From Flaviramulus sp. BrNp1-15 (GTDB lineage Bacteria > Bacteroidota > Bacteroidia > Flavobacteriales > Flavobacteriaceae): a DNA stretch of 64,000 nucleotides. The notes beneath the pieces are model-generated. The model was not told where the DNA came from and did no database searches. It saw nothing but the letters and a program-made list of their open reading frames with translations. The position numbers were made by a program, and so were the translations under genes. The DNA lies in NCBI RefSeq assembly GCF_022259695.1, contig NZ_CP092099.1:1286471-1350470 (forward strand). The letters run 5' to 3'. Below are positions 1-8,647 of the stretch, one piece after another (within the stretch, counting starts at the first letter, position 1; each line of letters opens with the position of its first letter).

Positions 1-685
1 TGATGTTTAAAATACCTGAAGTGCCAGAAGCTTCATATTTTGCTGAAGGGTTGGTGATGACTTCGATACTTTCAATCATATCTGCAGTAATTGTTCCTAG
101 TGCATTACTGGATTGATCTGCTAAAACCGAAGGTTTACCGTTAATTAAAATTTGAACACCACCGCTACCGCGTAAGGTAATTTCACCTTCAATATTTACA
201 TTTACTGATGGTACATTGTTTAAAACTTCAAGCGCGCTCATTCCAGTACTACTAATATCTGTACCTACATTAAACACACGTTTGTCAAGTTTGAAAACTG
301 TTTTAGACACTTCACCTGTTACCAAAACAGCATCTAATTCTTCATTATCTGAAGCCAAAACAATTGTTCCTAGATTAATAATGTTATTGGTTTTGGGCAA
401 ATCGGTAATCGTTTTGGTTTCATAGCCCATAAAACTAATTTGTAGATAAACATTGGTGTTGTTAACTTGAATGTTAAACTTTCCAAAATCATCTGTTGTA
501 GTTCCTGTGATAATGTCTTTTGAAGTTGAATTGTAAACTGCAACCGTTGCATAAGGTATAGGCTGATTGGTATCTTCTTCTACCAGAGTTCCTGAAATAT
601 TTATAGTTTCATTTTGCGCAAAAGCCAAAGGGCTCTGTAAGACTAAAAAAAATATGATTGTAATATAATGAAGTTTTGCTTTCAA
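1..685 (-). CDS. TonB-dependent-receptor-like outer-membrane protein, N-terminal part (cut by window edge)
   Basis: About 228 residues are present and the frame runs open off the left edge. The only in-frame start after an upstream stop that gives a signal peptide is a TTG at 683-685, yielding a lysine-containing N-terminus, a hydrophobic core and a cleavage-like LAFAQ. A carboxypeptidase-regulatory-like beta-sandwich follows (roughly residues 26-100, with the typical PYATV and DDFGKF turns). Then comes a plug domain with LEVLNNVPSV, a LRGSGGVQILINGKP stretch and IESIEVITNPSAKYE. The same architecture is seen complete in the gene at 26196-28673, so this is probably another outer-membrane beta-barrel family member. 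Its substrate cannot be told. The missing barrel lies outside the window. Confidence 0.85.
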   Translation of the reverse strand, partial: MKAKLHYITIIFFLVLQSPLAFAQNETINISGTLVEEDTNQPIPYATVAVYNSTSKDIITGTTTDDFGKFNIQVNNTNVYLQISFMGYETKTITDLPKTNNIINLGTIVLASDNEELDAVLVTGEVSKTVFKLDKRVFNVGTDISSTGMSALEVLNNVPSVNVNIEGEITLRGSGGVQILINGKPSVLADQSSNALGTITADMIESIEVITNPSAKYEASGTSGILNI

Positions 686-715
686 GTATAAAATGTTTTT
701 ATTTTATAATCTAGT

Positions 716-1372
716 TTAATGAGTTTCTTTTAAAACTTTAGGCATTTTAGCTTTAAACCTATTTAATCTTGGTATGGAGACATTTTGAATATATGGGTGA
801 TTTGGATGTAGTTTTTCATAATCTTGATGATAATCTTCGGCAACCCAAAACTTTTGAAACGGATATACTTCTGCGGCTACTTTTACATTTAACTCTTTTT
901 CTAAGACTTTAATTTTGTTTAGAATGATTTGTTTTTGTTCATCATTTTGATAAAAAATAATAGATCGGTATTGAGGACCTCTATCATTACCTTGTCCGTT
1001 TACTTGGGTAATATTTTGTGATGCAAAATAGACATCAACTAAAGTGGCAAAACTTACCACTTTTGGATCATAAATAATCTCTACAGCTTCAGCGTGTCCT
1101 GTTCTGCCTGTATTACTAGCTTCGTAAGTCGGATTCTTTGTATGTCCTCCAGCATATCCCGAAATAGATTCTTCAACACCTTTTACACTTTCATAAATGG
1201 CTTCTACACACCAAAAACAACCACTTGCAAAATAGGCGCGTGCTTTTCCATTTTTCATTGATACTTCAATAGGTTCAGCATTAATTACAGCCTGTTGTTC
1301 CTTTTTGTTTTGTGCATCATTTTTACAATTAAAAAGTAAGGTTATAAATAAAAGTGGAATAATTCTTTTCAT
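716..1372 (-). CDS. msrA: peptide-methionine (S)-S-oxide reductase MsrA, lipoprotein form
   Basis: Reduces methionine-S-sulfoxide in damaged proteins. The active-site motif GCFWC is at residues 51-55, counted from the chosen start, followed by VEAIYESVKGVEESISGYAGG, the usual MsrA block. A longer frame opens at 1444, but the ATG at 1370-1372 is preferred because it starts a lipoprotein signal (MKRIIPLLFITLLFNC, lipidated Cys16). That predicts an enzyme anchored outside the cytoplasm repairing envelope proteins. Length is 218 residues, normal for MsrA plus a signal. It lies downstream of the coiled-coil gene, with a terminator hairpin between them, so it is probably transcribed separately. No MsrB is fused to it. 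Confidence 0.93.
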   Translation of the reverse strand: MKRIIPLLFITLLFNCKNDAQNKKEQQAVINAEPIEVSMKNGKARAYFASGCFWCVEAIYESVKGVEESISGYAGGHTKNPTYEASNTGRTGHAEAVEIIYDPKVVSFATLVDVYFASQNITQVNGQGNDRGPQYRSIIFYQNDEQKQIILNKIKVLEKELNVKVAAEVYPFQKFWVAEDYHQDYEKLHPNHPYIQNVSIPRLNRFKAKMPKVLKETH

Positions 1373-1446
1373 GCGTTTTGTTTTTCTTTTTAATAGACGT
1401 TGAAAGTTAAGAAACCTTAAAGGTAATTTAGTGAAATTAATCATAA

Positions 1447-1475
1447 AAAAAGCCTTCAGGTTAATGAAGGCTTTT
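1447..1475 (-). terminator. rho-independent terminator after the zinc-ribbon-like gene
   Basis: An 11-bp inverted repeat (AAAAGCCTTCA / TGAAGGCTTTT) with a 7-nt loop sits 24 bases beyond the stop of the minus-strand gene at 1500-2279. A T-run follows the stem in that orientation. Confidence 0.8.
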
Positions 1476-1499
1476 AAAAGTGTATGTTTTTAAAATGAA

Positions 1500-2279
1500 T
1501 TAAAGTTTAGAAAACATTTTTTCCATTTTTGCTTTTTGTTCTTCGGCTAAAGCAGCGTCAACTAAAATACGTCCACTGTGCTCATCTGTAATTACTTTTT
1601 TACGAGAAGCAATTTCTACTTGCACTTGTGGCGGAATAGTGAAGAAAGAACCGCCAGAAGCACCTCTTTCAATTGGTACAACTGCTAAACCATTTTTTAC
1701 GTTGTTTCTAATTCTGGTATAAGCAGCAACTAAACGGTCTTCAATTTGTTCTTTATATTCTTCAGACTTAGTAATTAAAGCTTGCTCTTCTTTTTCAGTT
1801 TCACTTAAAATAGCGTCTAACTCACCTTTTTTATGCTTTAAGTGTGTTTCACGCTCTTTTAGCTTCTCTTTAGTTTCAGCTATAACTTCTTTTTTCTGCT
1901 CTATTTGAGCTTTAAATTCTTTAATGTGTTTTTCAGCTAATTCAATTTCAAGTTCTTGAAATTCAACTTCTTTAGTTAAAGAATTATATTCTCTGTTATT
2001 TCTAACATTTTTTTGTTGCTCGCTATATTTTTTAATTAAAGCCTTAGACTCTTCAATTAAGTTTTTCTTTCCAGCAATGTCGTTATCTATTACTTCTAAA
2101 TTAGCAACAAGCTTTTCAAGTCTTATGTTTAATCCAGCAACTTCATCTTCTAAATCACGAACTTCTAAAGGAAGTTCTCCACGAACATTTCTAATTTCAT
2201 CTATACGAGAATCGATGAGTTGTAAATCGTAAAGCGCTCTTAAACGCTCTTCTACAGTTGCTTCTTTCTTTTTAGCCAT
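1500..2279 (-). CDS. coiled-coil protein of the C4-type zinc-ribbon (DUF164) family with cysteines lost
   Basis: A 259-residue protein, almost entirely charged coiled coil from residue 10 to about 195, followed by a compact C-terminal segment. That segment keeps the framework of the C4 zinc-ribbon family (GG...PPQVQVEI...SGRIL) but has no cysteine at all. The positions that normally bind zinc are Ala, Gly, Ser and His. The family is widespread and conserved in bacteria; a nucleic-acid-binding role has been suggested, but its function in this phylum is not known to me. The gene starts only 3 bases after the NIF3 gene ends, so the two form an operon. A terminator hairpin follows. Confidence 0.85.
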   Translation of the reverse strand: MAKKKEATVEERLRALYDLQLIDSRIDEIRNVRGELPLEVRDLEDEVAGLNIRLEKLVANLEVIDNDIAGKKNLIEESKALIKKYSEQQKNVRNNREYNSLTKEVEFQELEIELAEKHIKEFKAQIEQKKEVIAETKEKLKERETHLKHKKGELDAILSETEKEEQALITKSEEYKEQIEDRLVAAYTRIRNNVKNGLAVVPIERGASGGSFFTIPPQVQVEIASRKKVITDEHSGRILVDAALAEEQKAKMEKMFSKL

Positions 2280-2282
2280 ACT

Positions 2283-3377
2283 TTAAAAATACTTAACAGG
2301 ATTGGTATTTGTCTTTGATAAAATGATTGCAAAATTAGTAATTTTTTTTGTAAGATATGCTACTAAAAGATTTTTTGTGAACTGCTCACTTTCATAATGT
2401 CCAATATCGGCTAAAAGAATGCTGTTTTCGGCAGTAAAAAAGTCGTGATATTTCAAATCTGCAGTTATAAAAGCATCAGCACCAGATGCTTTAGCAGCTT
2501 GAATTGCAAAACTTCCCGAGCCTCCTAAAACTGCAATTTTTTTAATGGTTTTATTTAAAAAAGCAGAATGCCTCACGCATTTTGTATTCATTTTGGTTTT
2601 TAATTGTGCTAAAAAATCAGATTCACTTATAGGTTTTGACAATTCACCAACCATTCCCATACCAATATTCTGGTTTTTATTTTCTAAAGTGGTTATTTCG
2701 TAAGCCACTTCTTCATATGAATGTGTTTTAAATAGTGTTTGTAATACCTGCGATTCTAAATGTTTAGCATAAGTTACTGTAATTTTTGTTTCTTGTTCGG
2801 TGTGAATTGAACCTTTTTCTCCTTTTGTAGGGTTAGAATTTTCATTGCCGTTAAAAGTTCCATAACCTTCAACATTAAAACTACAATCATTATAATTACC
2901 AATACTACCTGCTCCAGTTTTAAATAAAGCAGCTCTTAAGGTTTCAGCTTCTTTTTTAGGAACGTAAGTTGTTAGTTTTTTTATGGTTTCGCTTTGCGGA
3001 ATTAAAATACGTTTGTTAGTCAATTCTAATTGATTACAAATCATATCATTTACACCTTGTAAGGCATTGTCTAAAGCTGAGTGAATACTGTAAATAGCTA
3101 TATCATGTTTTATGGCTTTCATAACTACACGTTCTACATAACTCTTGCCAGTAAGTTTTTTTAAACCTTTAAAAATAATAGGGTGGAAGCTTACAATTAA
3201 GTTGCAATTTTCTGAAATAGCTTCGTCTACAACAGCTTCAAGAGTATCTAGAGTGACTAAAACGCCAGTGACTTTTGTGTTTTTATTACCAACTAAAAGC
3301 CCAACGTTATCAAAATCTTCAGCGTAAGCTAAAGGTGCAAGTTCTTCTAAGTGATTTATCACGTCTTGAACAATCAT
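2283..3377 (-). CDS. Nif3-like dinuclear metal-centre protein (YqfO/NIF3 family)
   Basis: A 364-residue member of the NIF3 family, formerly labelled GTP cyclohydrolase I type 2. Metal-binding landmarks are visible: the NVGLLVG segment near the N-terminus, IVSFHPIIFKGLK with the paired histidine, and IYSIHSALDN. Near the C-terminus is the GGSGSF ... DAFITADLKYHD ... DIGHYESE block that completes the two-metal site. The middle (about residues 130-230) is the inserted YqfO/PII-like domain typical of long family members. These proteins form toroidal hexamers; the substrate is not established. It is the first gene of a two-gene operon with the coiled-coil protein, and a TATATTTG element lies 28 bases upstream. 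Confidence 0.9.
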   Translation of the reverse strand: MIVQDVINHLEELAPLAYAEDFDNVGLLVGNKNTKVTGVLVTLDTLEAVVDEAISENCNLIVSFHPIIFKGLKKLTGKSYVERVVMKAIKHDIAIYSIHSALDNALQGVNDMICNQLELTNKRILIPQSETIKKLTTYVPKKEAETLRAALFKTGAGSIGNYNDCSFNVEGYGTFNGNENSNPTKGEKGSIHTEQETKITVTYAKHLESQVLQTLFKTHSYEEVAYEITTLENKNQNIGMGMVGELSKPISESDFLAQLKTKMNTKCVRHSAFLNKTIKKIAVLGGSGSFAIQAAKASGADAFITADLKYHDFFTAENSILLADIGHYESEQFTKNLLVAYLTKKITNFAIILSKTNTNPVKYF

Positions 3378-3404
3378 ATTTATTTTTTATCTATAGGTTT
3401 AAAA

Positions 3405-3412
3405 CAAATATA
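3405..3412 (-). promoter_or_regulatory. -7 promoter element (TATATTTG) for the NIF3 operon
   Basis: Exact match to the Bacteroidota -7 consensus TAnnTTTG read on the minus strand, 28 bases before the NIF3 start codon, inside the divergent gap shared with lpxK. Confidence 0.6.
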
Positions 3413-3432
3413 AATATTATATTTTCGTTGTG

Positions 3433-4440
3433 ATGAAAATATTGAGATACATATTACTTCCAGTAGTTCCAATTTATTTTTTAATAACATGGTTACGAAA
3501 TAAATTATACGATTTAGGTTTAAAAAAGTCTGTTTCTTATAACTTTCCTGTGATTTGCGTTGGTAATTTAAGCGTTGGTGGAACCGGAAAAAGCCCAATG
3601 ATAGAGTATTTGATTAGTATTTTAAAAGATGAATTTAAAGTAGCGACATTAAGTAGAGGATATAAAAGAAAAACAGAAGGATTTCAGTTGGCTAATAAGA
3701 ACTCTTCTGCTGAAACTATTGGCGATGAACCTTTTCAGTTTTATACAAAGTTTAATAATGATATTTATGTAGGTGTTGATGTCGATAGACAAAATGGAAT
3801 ACAAACATTAAGAAATTTAGAAGATTCGCCAGAAGTTATTTTGCTTGATGATGCTTTTCAGCATAGAAAAGTAAAAGCTGGGTTTAATATTTTACTTACC
3901 ACTTATCATAATCCATATTTTAATGATATGGTTTTGCCAACAGGAAATTTAAGAGAACCAAAAAGAGGTTCGAAACGAGCTGATATTATTGTGGTTACCA
4001 AATGCCCAAATGATTTAAATCAAGCCAAAAAAAATGCTGTAATAAATAAGATTAAAGCTAAAGGTAATCAGCATGTGTTTTTTAGCTCTATTATGTATTC
4101 TGATGTTGTGATTTCAGCAAATTCTACAAAAAACATTAATGATTTAAAATCATTTTGTTTAGTAACTGGTATTGCTAATGCAACTCCATTGGTTAATTTT
4201 TTAAATGCTAAAAATTTGCAATTTGAACACCAAAACTTTAGTGATCATTATAATTTTACAGAAAAGGATATTTTAGAATTAAATAAAAAAGAACTTATAA
4301 TAACTACTGAGAAAGATTTTATGAGATTAAAACAATATGAATCTTTAAAAGAGACATTGTTTTATTTACCAATAAAGGTTAAAATAGATGATGAATTAAA
4401 ATTTAATAGTTTAATTAAAGCGTTTGTTAAGAAGCACTAG
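3433..4440 (+). CDS. lpxK: tetraacyldisaccharide 4'-kinase LpxK
   Basis: Transfers phosphate from ATP to the 4' position of the lipid A disaccharide precursor at the inner membrane. The Walker A motif GNLSVGGTGKSP is at about residues 44-55, preceded by a hydrophobic N-terminal membrane-associated helix. The conserved LSRGYKRK and LLDDAFQHRKV blocks follow. Length is 335 residues, normal for the family. A GTG lies directly before the ATG; the ATG at 3433 is taken as the start. The 3' end overlaps the convergent hybrid-kinase gene by 14 bases. Confidence 0.96.
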   Translation: MKILRYILLPVVPIYFLITWLRNKLYDLGLKKSVSYNFPVICVGNLSVGGTGKSPMIEYLISILKDEFKVATLSRGYKRKTEGFQLANKNSSAETIGDEPFQFYTKFNNDIYVGVDVDRQNGIQTLRNLEDSPEVILLDDAFQHRKVKAGFNILLTTYHNPYFNDMVLPTGNLREPKRGSKRADIIVVTKCPNDLNQAKKNAVINKIKAKGNQHVFFSSIMYSDVVISANSTKNINDLKSFCLVTGIANATPLVNFLNAKNLQFEHQNFSDHYNFTEKDILELNKKELIITTEKDFMRLKQYESLKETLFYLPIKVKIDDELKFNSLIKAFVKKH

Positions 4441-6673
4441 CGCTAGCCGAAGCATCTTTTTTACCCGCTAAAGCATTGTAAAGTTTTTTCTCGAACTCTT
4501 CTTGTTTAAATGGTTTTGGTATAATATCAGTAAAACCAGCTTCTTCAAATTCGTGCATTTTATCTTCAATGGTTACCGCTGTAAGAGCAAAAATGGTAAG
4601 TTCTTTATCAAAAGATCGAACAATTTTTGTGGCTTCAATACCGCTAATTCCTGGCATATGAATATCCATTAATATAATATCGTACTTATTAGCTTTTATG
4701 CTTTCTACCGCAGCTTCACCATTATCTACAATATCACATTTAAGATCCATTTTAGTTAAAATCTTTTTAGTAATCATTTGGTTGATTTTATTGTCTTCAA
4801 CCACCAAGATTTTAACATTAGTTAAGTCTATATCACTAGAGTTTCCTTCAAAATAAGTTGGCTTAGTTTCTTTAGCTTTCTTAACATTGGTATGTTCTAA
4901 AGGTATTTCAAAATAAAAAGTGGTTCCTTTTTCTAATTCACTTTTAACGTAAATTTTTCCTTTTAAAATTTCAATTAAACCTTTTACAATAGACAATCCT
5001 AAACCTGTACCACCGTATTTACGGTTAATTTGTATTGAACCTTGAGAAAAACTTTCAAACATATGGTCTTGTTTTTCTTGGCTAATACCAATACCGTTAT
5101 CTTCTACTTCAAAACGAAGTGTGTAAATTTTATTCTTTTCCTCAATTTTATAAACACGAATCCAAATATCTCCATCATGAGTAAATTTAATTGAGTTACC
5201 AATTAGGTTTATAAGAATTTGAGAAATTTTTAATTGATCTGCAATAAAGTTTTCTGGTAGATCTTTATCGTATTCAAAGTGAATTTTAATATTATTATCT
5301 GATGCAGAATTACTTAACGCTAGAATAATATTGTTAATTTTCTTTTTTAAGTTGAAAGACTCTGGTTCAATATCAACTTTATTAGCTTCAATTTTATTTA
5401 TTTGAAGAATGTCATTAATAAAAGTTAAAAGATAATCTCCTGAGAATTTTAAAGATTTTAAATGTTGAATTTGTTCTGGTTTTGGGTTTTCATCCAACAA
5501 CATATTACTTAACCCTGTAACCGCATATAGAGGGGTTCTTAGCTCATGAGTAACGGTAGACAAGAAATTAGCTTTAGTTTTTGATGCTAATTCTGCTTTC
5601 TCTTTTGCAACAATAAGCTCAGAATTTTTCTTGTGAAGCATATTGTTGGTTTTTAACCTTATGTTGTTGTTTTTGTATAGCGATAATGTTAAAAGTGATA
5701 AAATTGTAATTAATGCCACACTTAAAATAGAGATTAAAGTGCCTAAACTATTATCAGATTCAGATTGTTTTAATTTTTCTGAAACTTCTTCTAATTCTTG
5801 ATTAATATCAGCTATTTTGCTTTGTGTTTCTTGTTCTTTTGATGCATTAGTTCGAGTAACATTTCTAATAGAATCTGATAATTTTATATGTTCATTAAGA
5901 TAATCTCTTGAAAGTTTAAAATTTTCAGTTTCATTATATAAATTACTAATTACTAAGTAGCCTTGGTTTAAGATATCTGTATATTTATTTTCTTTGGCCA
6001 ATTGTAAGCCTTCTGTAGCATATGATAGAGCTTTATCATTATCACCCAGTTTATTATAAACAATCCCTTGATTGATTAGAATATCACTTTGAATTTTAAA
6101 GAAATCTATTTTTTTGGCTTGGGCCAAGGCTTGTTCAATTATTGCTCTTGCTTTTCTGTAGTTTTTTAAAAGCATATAAGTTTTTCCCTCACATAAAAGG
6201 GTTTCGGCTAAATCTTCATCTAAGTCTTCTTCTTCAAATTTAGATTTTGCTGCGGTGTAGGAATCAAGTGCTTGATAATAATCTTTTTTGGCTAAATAAA
6301 CATCTCCAAAAATTTTGTATGATTTCCCTAAATTAGCATTGTCGTCTATAATACGCTGTACTTCAATAGCTTTGTTAAGGGATTTAATAGCTTTATCTTC
6401 TTCACCAATAATTAACTGTAGTTTACCTTTTACAGCATATATTAATCCAATACTTTTTTTATTATCTGCCTTTTCAGCTAATTGTAAAGCTTCGTCCAGA
6501 TTTTTTTGCGCTTTATAGTAGTTATAATTATCTAGTTCGTTTTGAGCTTGCTCAATACGATAATTAATATTGTTTTGTGCTATTTCAGGGTCGTTTTCGA
6601 TTGTTTTTTGCGAATACACGACGATGCTGAAAAGCATTAATACTATATATATGTAGTTTTTAATCTGGGACAT
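4427..6673 (-). CDS. TPR-containing hybrid sensor histidine kinase/response regulator
   Basis: 748 residues. An N-terminal signal segment leads into tetratricopeptide repeats (about 40-270) that would lie in the periplasm. Next come a coiled coil and a transmembrane helix (about 311-333). The HisKA domain has the phospho-acceptor His376 in THELRTPL. The HATPase domain carries the N (LIGNSIKFTHDG), G1 (DNGIGI) and G2 (GGTGLGLSIVKG) boxes. A receiver domain has Asp670 in ILMDIHMPG and a late Lys in PKPF. There is no Hpt or DNA-binding output domain, so phosphate must go to another protein. The protein ends in a run of Ala-Ser repeats encoded in the 14-base overlap with lpxK and just upstream. 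The sensed signal is unknown. Confidence 0.93.
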   Translation of the reverse strand: MSQIKNYIYIVLMLFSIVVYSQKTIENDPEIAQNNINYRIEQAQNELDNYNYYKAQKNLDEALQLAEKADNKKSIGLIYAVKGKLQLIIGEEDKAIKSLNKAIEVQRIIDDNANLGKSYKIFGDVYLAKKDYYQALDSYTAAKSKFEEEDLDEDLAETLLCEGKTYMLLKNYRKARAIIEQALAQAKKIDFFKIQSDILINQGIVYNKLGDNDKALSYATEGLQLAKENKYTDILNQGYLVISNLYNETENFKLSRDYLNEHIKLSDSIRNVTRTNASKEQETQSKIADINQELEEVSEKLKQSESDNSLGTLISILSVALITILSLLTLSLYKNNNIRLKTNNMLHKKNSELIVAKEKAELASKTKANFLSTVTHELRTPLYAVTGLSNMLLDENPKPEQIQHLKSLKFSGDYLLTFINDILQINKIEANKVDIEPESFNLKKKINNIILALSNSASDNNIKIHFEYDKDLPENFIADQLKISQILINLIGNSIKFTHDGDIWIRVYKIEEKNKIYTLRFEVEDNGIGISQEKQDHMFESFSQGSIQINRKYGGTGLGLSIVKGLIEILKGKIYVKSELEKGTTFYFEIPLEHTNVKKAKETKPTYFEGNSSDIDLTNVKILVVEDNKINQMITKKILTKMDLKCDIVDNGEAAVESIKANKYDIILMDIHMPGISGIEATKIVRSFDKELTIFALTAVTIEDKMHEFEEAGFTDIIPKPFKQEEFEKKLYNALAGKKDASASASAS

Positions 6674-6692
6674 TTATAAATAATATTAAAGA

Positions 6693-6700
6693 CAAATATA
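6693..6700 (-). promoter_or_regulatory. -7 promoter element (TATATTTG) for the hybrid kinase
   Basis: TAnnTTTG match on the minus strand, 20 bases upstream of the kinase ATG, in the narrow gap after gap. Confidence 0.6.
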
Positions 6701-6701
6701 A

Positions 6702-7718
6702 TTATTTTATCGACAAAACGCATTTTTTTTCCGATAAATTACATAATAGGTCAATTATTCTCTTAGAATATCCAGTTTCATTGTCATACCAACCAATTAT
6801 TTTTACCATATTACCTATAACTGATGTCATTTGTGAATCAAAGACACAAGAATGTGTATTTCCAACAATGTCAATAGAAACAATTGGGTCTTCAGTATAT
6901 TCTAAAATATTTTTATATTGATTTTGAGATGCTTCTTTAAAAGCATTATTAATATCTTGTATTGAAACTGTTTTTTTTACATTGAAAGTAATATCAGTTA
7001 ATGAGCCATTTATTACAGGTACTCTAATACCGCAACCTCCAATAACATCTGAAAGTTCTGGGAATATTTTAGTAAGTGCTTTTGCAGCTCCTGTCGTTGT
7101 TGGCACTATAGATTGACTTGCAGCTCTTGCCCGACGTAGATCGCGATGAGGTTGATCGTGTAAACTTTGGTCTGTTGTATAAGAATGAACGGTTGTAATG
7201 TAAGCTTGATTAATACCACATAGTTTATTGATGATATCAATCATTGGTGCCGCATTATTTGTTGTACAAGATGCGTTAGAAATAATAGTTTCTTTACCAT
7301 CAATACTTTCATCATTCACACCCAATACAATAGTTTTTATGTCATCTTCAATTGGAGGAACACTTAAAATAACTTGTTTTGCTCCGTTTTTTATATGGAA
7401 TTCTATATCTGAAGTAGTTTTAAACTTTCCAGTAGACTCAATCACAAAATCCACATCAAAAGGTTTCCAAATAATGTCTTTTGGGTGCTTTTTGTTTAAT
7501 AAAGGAATATGTTGTCCATTAGCTATAATATGATTTGTGTCGTATGAAACGTCTCCATTAAAAATGCCATGAACACTATCGTATTTCAATAAATGGCTTA
7601 AGGTTTTAGTTTCTGCTAAATCGTTTATAGCAACAACTTGAATGTTTTTATAGTCTTGAAGTAGTCTAAAAACACGTCTGCCTATTCTACCAAAACCATT
7701 GATAGCAACATTAATCAT
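6702..7718 (-). CDS. gap: glyceraldehyde-3-phosphate dehydrogenase
   Basis: Oxidises and phosphorylates glyceraldehyde-3-phosphate in glycolysis, or runs in reverse in gluconeogenesis. The nucleotide-binding start GFGRIGRRVFR is at residues 8-18. Asp33 in AINDL is the usual NAD-preferring residue. The catalytic Cys151 sits in SNASCTTN and the partner His178 in TTVHSYT. Length is 338 residues, normal. It starts 2 bases after lipA ends and is probably cotranscribed with it. Flavobacteria often carry several gap paralogues, so this may be a secondary copy; the pairing with lipA does not settle that. Confidence 0.95.
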   Translation of the reverse strand: MINVAINGFGRIGRRVFRLLQDYKNIQVVAINDLAETKTLSHLLKYDSVHGIFNGDVSYDTNHIIANGQHIPLLNKKHPKDIIWKPFDVDFVIESTGKFKTTSDIEFHIKNGAKQVILSVPPIEDDIKTIVLGVNDESIDGKETIISNASCTTNNAAPMIDIINKLCGINQAYITTVHSYTTDQSLHDQPHRDLRRARAASQSIVPTTTGAAKALTKIFPELSDVIGGCGIRVPVINGSLTDITFNVKKTVSIQDINNAFKEASQNQYKNILEYTEDPIVSIDIVGNTHSCVFDSQMTSVIGNMVKIIGWYDNETGYSKRIIDLLCNLSEKKCVLSIK

Positions 7719-7720
7719 AA

Positions 7721-8599
7721 TTAATTAATATGTTTTTGTGCTCGGTAAGACGATCTTACTAAAGCACTACTTTCAACATGACGGAAACCTAAATCTAAAC
7801 CAATTTCTTCGTATTCTTTAAACTGATCTGGATTAATAAATTGTTTGACTGGTAAGTGTTTTTTACTTGGTTGTAAGTATTGACCAATAGTTATCACATC
7901 TACATTATTAGCTTTTAAATCGTGTAGTGTTTCTATAACTTCTTCACGGGTTTCACCCAAACCAAGCATAATTCCAGATTTAGTTCTACGTTGTCCTTGT
8001 TGTTTTAAATATTTTAAAACGCCTAAACTTCTGTCGTATTGCGCTTGTATTCTAACCTCACGAGTTAAACGACGAACCGTTTCAATGTTATGAGATACCA
8101 CTTCTGGAGCAACATCAATAATTCTATCAATATGTTGTTCTATGCCTTGAAAATCAGGAATTAGTGTCTCAAGTGTGGTTTCTGGATTCATGCGTCGCAC
8201 TGCTTTAACAGTTTCTGCCCACATAATACTTCCCATATCTTTTAAATCGTCTCTATCTACACTGGTTAAAACAGCATGCTTAATTTTCATAATTTTTATA
8301 GAGCGCGCTACTTTTTCAGGTTCATCCCAATCAACAGTTTCAGGTCGTCCCGTTTTTACACCACAAAATCCACAAGAACGTGTACAAATGTTACCCAAAA
8401 TCATAAAGGTAGCGGTACCCTCTCCCCAGCATTCACCCATATTTGGACAGCTTCCTGAGGTGCAAATAGTATTGAGCTTGTACTTATCTACTAAACCTCT
8501 TAGTTCGGTGTATTTTTTTCCTGTTGGAAGTTTAACACGAAGCCATTTTGGTTTGGGTTGACGTTCTGGTAATATATTAGAAACTGTATCGGTATTCAT
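7721..8599 (-). CDS. lipA: lipoyl synthase LipA
   Basis: Radical-SAM enzyme that inserts two sulfurs into the octanoyl group on carrier proteins. Both iron-sulfur clusters are evident: the auxiliary-cluster cysteines in [12 protein letters not shown] and the radical-SAM CTRSCGFC. The C-terminus has the conserved RSSYRA block supplying the serine ligand. The start at 8599 is chosen over one at 8620 because the latter lies inside a TATCTTTG promoter element (8618-8625). The protein is 292 residues. A client, the lipoylated E2 subunit, is encoded at 32676. Confidence 0.96.
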   Translation of the reverse strand: MNTDTVSNILPERQPKPKWLRVKLPTGKKYTELRGLVDKYKLNTICTSGSCPNMGECWGEGTATFMILGNICTRSCGFCGVKTGRPETVDWDEPEKVARSIKIMKIKHAVLTSVDRDDLKDMGSIMWAETVKAVRRMNPETTLETLIPDFQGIEQHIDRIIDVAPEVVSHNIETVRRLTREVRIQAQYDRSLGVLKYLKQQGQRRTKSGIMLGLGETREEVIETLHDLKANNVDVITIGQYLQPSKKHLPVKQFINPDQFKEYEEIGLDLGFRHVESSALVRSSYRAQKHIN

Positions 8600-8617
8600 A
8601 TATCTAAAATAAAGCAG

Positions 8618-8625
8618 CAAAGATA
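8618..8625 (-). promoter_or_regulatory. -7 promoter element (TATCTTTG) for lipA-gap
   Basis: Minus-strand TAnnTTTG match 19 bases ahead of the lipA ATG. It rules out the longer lipA reading frame as the translated one. Confidence 0.6.
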
Positions 8626-8647
8626 CAAAGTATTCTTTTAAAATGCT

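Noticed and set aside
1373-1444. Longer MsrA frame
   Set aside because: The extension precedes and would mask a clear lipoprotein signal, and it reaches to the neighbour's terminator.
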